From: Xanthomonas dyei | GTDB lineage: Bacteria; Pseudomonadota; Gammaproteobacteria; Xanthomonadales; Xanthomonadaceae | NCBI RefSeq assembly: GCF_002939865.1 | Contig: NZ_MDEE01000033.1 | Span: forward strand, 1 to 56,383 | Reading direction: 5' to 3' | Length of the DNA: 56,383 nt | Shown: positions 54,296 to 56,383 of the stretch, piece by piece | Position numbering within the stretch: position 1 is the stretch's first letter | Layout of the letters: every line of letters starts with the position of its first letter | Notes under the pieces: generated by a model | Seen by the model: only the letters and a program-made list of their open reading frames with translations | The model's database searches: none | What the model was told of the DNA's origin: nothing | Translations under genes and position numbers: made by a program

Positions 54296-54326
54296 ATTTT
54301 GTGGACTTAACTCAACATTGTCAAGT
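54296..54326 (-). promoter_or_regulatory. Divergent operator/promoter of the element
   Basis: Minus strand: -35 TTGACA (plus 54319-54324), 17-base spacer, -10 CAAAAT (plus 54296-54301). An imperfect dyad ACTTAAC (54305-54311) / GTCAAGT (54320-54326) overlaps the -35 box. It is a natural operator for the XRE repressor, which starts at 54341 on the other strand. Confidence 0.65.
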
Positions 54327-54340
54327 AAGGAAAAGCCTGT

Positions 54341-54778
54341 ATGACCGTAGGGAAACGCCTGAAGGATGAGCGCAAGCGGCTTGGCCTGACGCAGGACGAG
54401 ATGGCTGTGCAACTCGGCCTCACGCGCTACGCGCAACTGAACTTCGAGAAAGACATCAATCTGCCGGGCGGAGCGTATCTACTGGCTGCCCTCGATCGAG
54501 GCGTCGATGTCATGTACGTACTCACGGGACATCGGGCGCAGTTGGATCCTGCCGATCTGCGTCTGCTGTCGGCGTTTAATAAAGCGTCGCCAGTTGCACG
54601 CAGCAAGGCGCTTGAGGCGCTGGGCTTGCTTGCAGATGCATCGCCTTCTACAGAGAGTGCCAGCCCAGTGTTGTCGTTCAGCGGCAACGAAATCGGCTCT
54701 GTGATTTCCACAACTGCACCGATCGATCAGAGCAACATGCAAATTGTTGTTGGTGGGCGCAAAAAAAAGAGCAAGTGA
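54341..54778 (+). CDS. XRE-family repressor
   Basis: A 145-residue regulator. Residues 3-60 form an XRE helix-turn-helix (GKRLKDERKRLGLTQDEMAV; YAQLNFEKDINLPGGAYLL). A Ser/Ala-rich linker and a short basic C-terminus (GGRKKKSK) follow; no S24 peptidase domain is present, so it is not a LexA-type self-cleaving repressor. RBS GGAAA just upstream. It is divergent from the gp16-like gene and probably keeps the element silent (inference). Confidence 0.8.
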   Translation: MTVGKRLKDERKRLGLTQDEMAVQLGLTRYAQLNFEKDINLPGGAYLLAALDRGVDVMYVLTGHRAQLDPADLRLLSAFNKASPVARSKALEALGLLADASPSTESASPVLSFSGNEIGSVISTTAPIDQSNMQIVVGGRKKKSK

Positions 54779-54867
54779 TCAGCATCGCGGTTGGACAGCT
54801 GCTCGTGGGAAATTGGCCGTTATCGGCTATACCAGCGTGAACTGTAGGCCCCACAAGACATAGGCAA

Positions 54868-54900
54868 CAAAAAAAGCCGCCGGTCTAGAACCGGCGGCTT
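54868..54900 (-). terminator. GC-rich hairpin with A-run; intrinsic terminator on the minus strand
   Basis: AAGCCGCCGGT (54874-54884) pairs with ACCGGCGGCTT (54890-54900). The preceding A-run (54868-54875) is a U-tract when read leftwards, so it best terminates minus-strand transcripts; read rightwards it is only a hairpin after the repressor gene. Confidence 0.65.
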
Positions 54901-55089
54901 CCGTTGAGGTGTCGGTGCCTCACTCCCTGTGATCGAGCCGTCGCCGTCCTGGCAACGCGAGATGACCTGACATCCTTAGATCGGAACGCTACAACGAATA
55001 AATTGTGTTGTCTGTCAGATAAGCCTTACACGCGGAGTAGGAATTGCACTTGATTTGCATCAAGCGTGCGATGGGTCCTATCTGAGATA
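54901..55089. other. AT-richer spacer after the repressor hairpin
   Basis: Base composition drops here compared with the chromosome to the left. I see no gene or clear signal. Confidence 0.4.
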
Positions 55090-55434
55090 ATGATCCCGAT
55101 CAGTAGCTTTAGCGCCGCGTTGCTCAAGCGGTCCGACTTGATGAAAGCCCTTCCGGAGATGCACATGGATGATGCAATGGTTCGCTTATGGGGCGAATAC
55201 GTTTTAACTGCGCACGTTGTTTGGCTTGGCGATGAATGCTGTGCAGAAATTCTTGTGTCTAAAAGTGGTGGTATCACGTTACGGCAGCACAGATTGCCGA
55301 CGGCAGGATTCACTTCACACGCAGAGGCGACTTCGTACGCGCAGAGCCAAATGCGCCAATGCAGAGTTGCTGGCGACGGCACGCTGCTGCTGCCAGTCGT
55401 CGCCGAAACGCCGTTGTTGCAGAAGCGACAATGA
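55090..55434 (+). CDS. Hypothetical protein
   Basis: A 114-residue protein starting MIPISSFSAALLKRSDLMKA, with a compact strand-rich middle (LGDECCAEILVSKSGGITLR) and a helix GFTSHAEATSYAQSQM. I recognise no family. ATG at 55090 is preferred to a GTG at 55066, but no strong ribosome binding site is visible for either. Base composition is lower in GC than the core genes, consistent with acquired DNA. Confidence 0.5.
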   Translation: MIPISSFSAALLKRSDLMKALPEMHMDDAMVRLWGEYVLTAHVVWLGDECCAEILVSKSGGITLRQHRLPTAGFTSHAEATSYAQSQMRQCRVAGDGTLLLPVVAETPLLQKRQ

Positions 55435-55793
55435 AGGCGCACAACGCGCTTTCCAGTTCAGGGGATGTGGCGAACTGCTTTACCCGTTGACGGTGTGGGT
55501 CGCCATCGCGACGTGTCAGCGTGGCCTTGGGCAGTAGCTAGCCGGTTGCCAACGACATGCCGGTGCCGGGCGGCACAATCTTTGCGGTCGCCACCATTTG
55601 CAAAGAGTGCAATATCACCTGCACTCAAGGTGACGCACTCATCTGTAAACTTCGCTTCTAGCACCAAACATTCTCGGTGCAAAAGGCTGTGAATCTAAAC
55701 TGAGAGGAGCATTGGCGCCGCGGCGTCACGCTGAGATACAAATTGTATTTCTCCTTGGCGTTGCAATAAGCCTTTATCGTGGAGATTTTTTAC
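55435..55793. other. Upstream region of the effector-like gene
   Basis: 359 bases with frames on both strands that look non-coding. It contains a near-match PIP box (55651-55675) and a -10-like TAAACT (55696-55701). Confidence 0.45.
55651..55675 (+). promoter_or_regulatory. Imperfect PIP box (TTCGC-N15-TTCTC)
   Basis: TTCGC at 55651-55655 and TTCTC at 55671-55675 with exactly 15 bases between. The plant-inducible-promoter consensus bound by HrpX is TTCGB-N15-TTCGB, so the second half has one mismatch. The nearest YANNNT -10-like box (TAAACT) is 20 bases further on, shorter than the usual 30-32. Confidence 0.4.
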
Positions 55794-56192
55794 ATGACAA
55801 GTCCGATTCGTGGCGCCTCAAGCAGTAGCTATCACTACTCCAATGAAAGCAATCCAGAAAGCTCGCCGCCGCAGCAGAGACAACCACCTAATCTGCCGCC
55901 GTCTGCTCAGTTCGCCGGTCTTCAGCACTTGAGCAGTCGCCGTCGTCGGCCTGGAGAGCTTTTAAATGTAAGATTCTCGCCGGAGGAGCCCACTGTTCAT
56001 GATGTGCCTCGCGAGGATCGAACGCCTGGTGTTGTGCTGAGAGATGACACTGCACTTAGTGCAAGCGCAGGCCAGCTCTACGCTAAGTATCCGCGAGGTC
56101 TTCCCGACGATGTCAAGATGTCTACTAAGCGAGATCCCAAGCTTTATGCTGCATACAAAGACATATTAAAAAATAATGGTTATAAAGGTTAG
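55794..56192 (+). CDS. Candidate type III secreted protein of unknown function
   Basis: A 132-residue protein. The first 50 residues (beginning MTSPIRGASSSSYHYSNESN) contain 12 Ser, many Pro and Gln, and no acidic residue among the first 12, the composition typical of type III secretion signals. The rest (GLQHLSSRRRRPGELLNVRF; DDVKMSTKRDPKLYAAYKDI) has no recognised domain and ends in a Lys-rich helix. ATG at 55794 has GGAG 8-10 bases upstream. GC content is low near the 3' end. An imperfect PIP box lies about 120 bases upstream and an IS element 104 bases downstream. It could be a small effector, a truncated one, or an unrelated disordered protein. Confidence 0.6.
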   Translation: MTSPIRGASSSSYHYSNESNPESSPPQQRQPPNLPPSAQFAGLQHLSSRRRRPGELLNVRFSPEEPTVHDVPREDRTPGVVLRDDTALSASAGQLYAKYPRGLPDDVKMSTKRDPKLYAAYKDILKNNGYKG

Positions 56193-56296
56193 AGATTAAC
56201 GGTAAAATTATCTTGACCGGGCTGGCGCATTGTTGGCTCGGTCGCATCCGCGTTCCAATATTGCGGCGCGGTCTGAGTGATAACGTGTTTGGCTAA

Positions 56297-56383
56297 GGAA
56301 CCTCTGAACAAAGCACGGCAGGTGCGCGACACTACTCGCCTCGTGTTGAGGAATCATCCATGCAACTGACGTTCGGCGACGCT
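56297..56383 (+). mobile_element. 5' end of an IS5-family insertion sequence (partial)
   Basis: The element begins GGAACCTCTGAACAA (56297-56311), preceded by CTAA (56293-56296), which fits the YTAR target of IS5-type elements. The transposase gene starts inside it. The rest lies beyond the window. Confidence 0.85.
56360..56383 (+). CDS. IS5-family transposase, N-terminus only (partial)
   Basis: Eight codons, MQLTFGDA, are visible before the window ends. This is the start I know from IS5-type transposases of xanthomonads. The position, 63 bases after the inverted repeat, is as expected. The 3' end is missing because of the window limit, not because of a mutation. Confidence 0.8.

Noticed and set aside
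55458..55692. Short frames on both strands upstream of the effector-like gene
   Set aside because: Neither has a ribosome binding site or recognisable composition. The stretch is better explained as a regulatory region.

Overview
The window looks like a Xanthomonas chromosome. It is GC-rich, carries several TonB-dependent receptors, a divergent ampR/class A beta-lactamase pair, DUF3011 and phosphocholine-specific phospholipase C genes, and abundant short palindromic repeats. Both ends lie inside IS5-type elements: bases 1-84 look like the 3' end of one copy and 56297-56383 the 5' end of another. This is how a draft contig ends when it breaks at repeated IS copies (inference).

Layout. (1) 208-12560: a Kef-type antiporter, a cytochrome P450, and three closely related TonB-dependent receptors in tandem, with a small VOC-fold protein between the second and third. 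(2) 12742-15206: an ABC-F ATPase carrying an in-frame copy of an intergenic repeat, then a YcxB-like membrane protein followed by a decayed duplicate of the ABC-F 3' end. (3) 15567-26759: lytic transglycosylase, AmpR-like regulator and divergent beta-lactamase, secreted esterase, Tat-type phospholipase C with an upstream TonB-dependent receptor, and an MFS transporter, separated by complex repeats. (4) 27125-46355: a conserved gammaproteobacterial block, fmdB - aspS - yebC - ruvC - ruvA - ruvB - ybgC - tolQ - tolR - tolA - tolB - pal - cpoB - queE - queC - tRNA-Lys, interrupted by DUF3011, GNAT, alpha/beta-hydrolase, kup and SUKH-domain genes. Pseudomonas aeruginosa has the same order, and there the tRNA-Lys is a known island integration site. 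(5) 46376 to the right end: an integrated element next to tRNA-Lys. Its minus-strand genes are nearly all overlapping: a gp16-like HTH protein, an Ogr/Delta-like zinc finger, a primase-helicase, a chain of tiny proteins, an excisionase-like protein and a tyrosine integrase. An XRE repressor faces them. No capsid, tail or lysis gene is seen, so this resembles a P4-type satellite or its remnant.

The most interesting parts lie in this element. Downstream of the primase is a leader with three short sequences (two TTGGCGT loops and one complementary ACGCCAA) plus a terminator hairpin, recalling the antisense CI-RNA immunity of phage P4. Near the right end, a low-GC 132-codon gene encodes a Ser/Pro/Gln-rich N-terminus like a type III secretion signal, with a near-match PIP box upstream. 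Elsewhere, a 60-codon reading frame fits exactly between tolQ and tolR with overlapping stop/start codons at both junctions.
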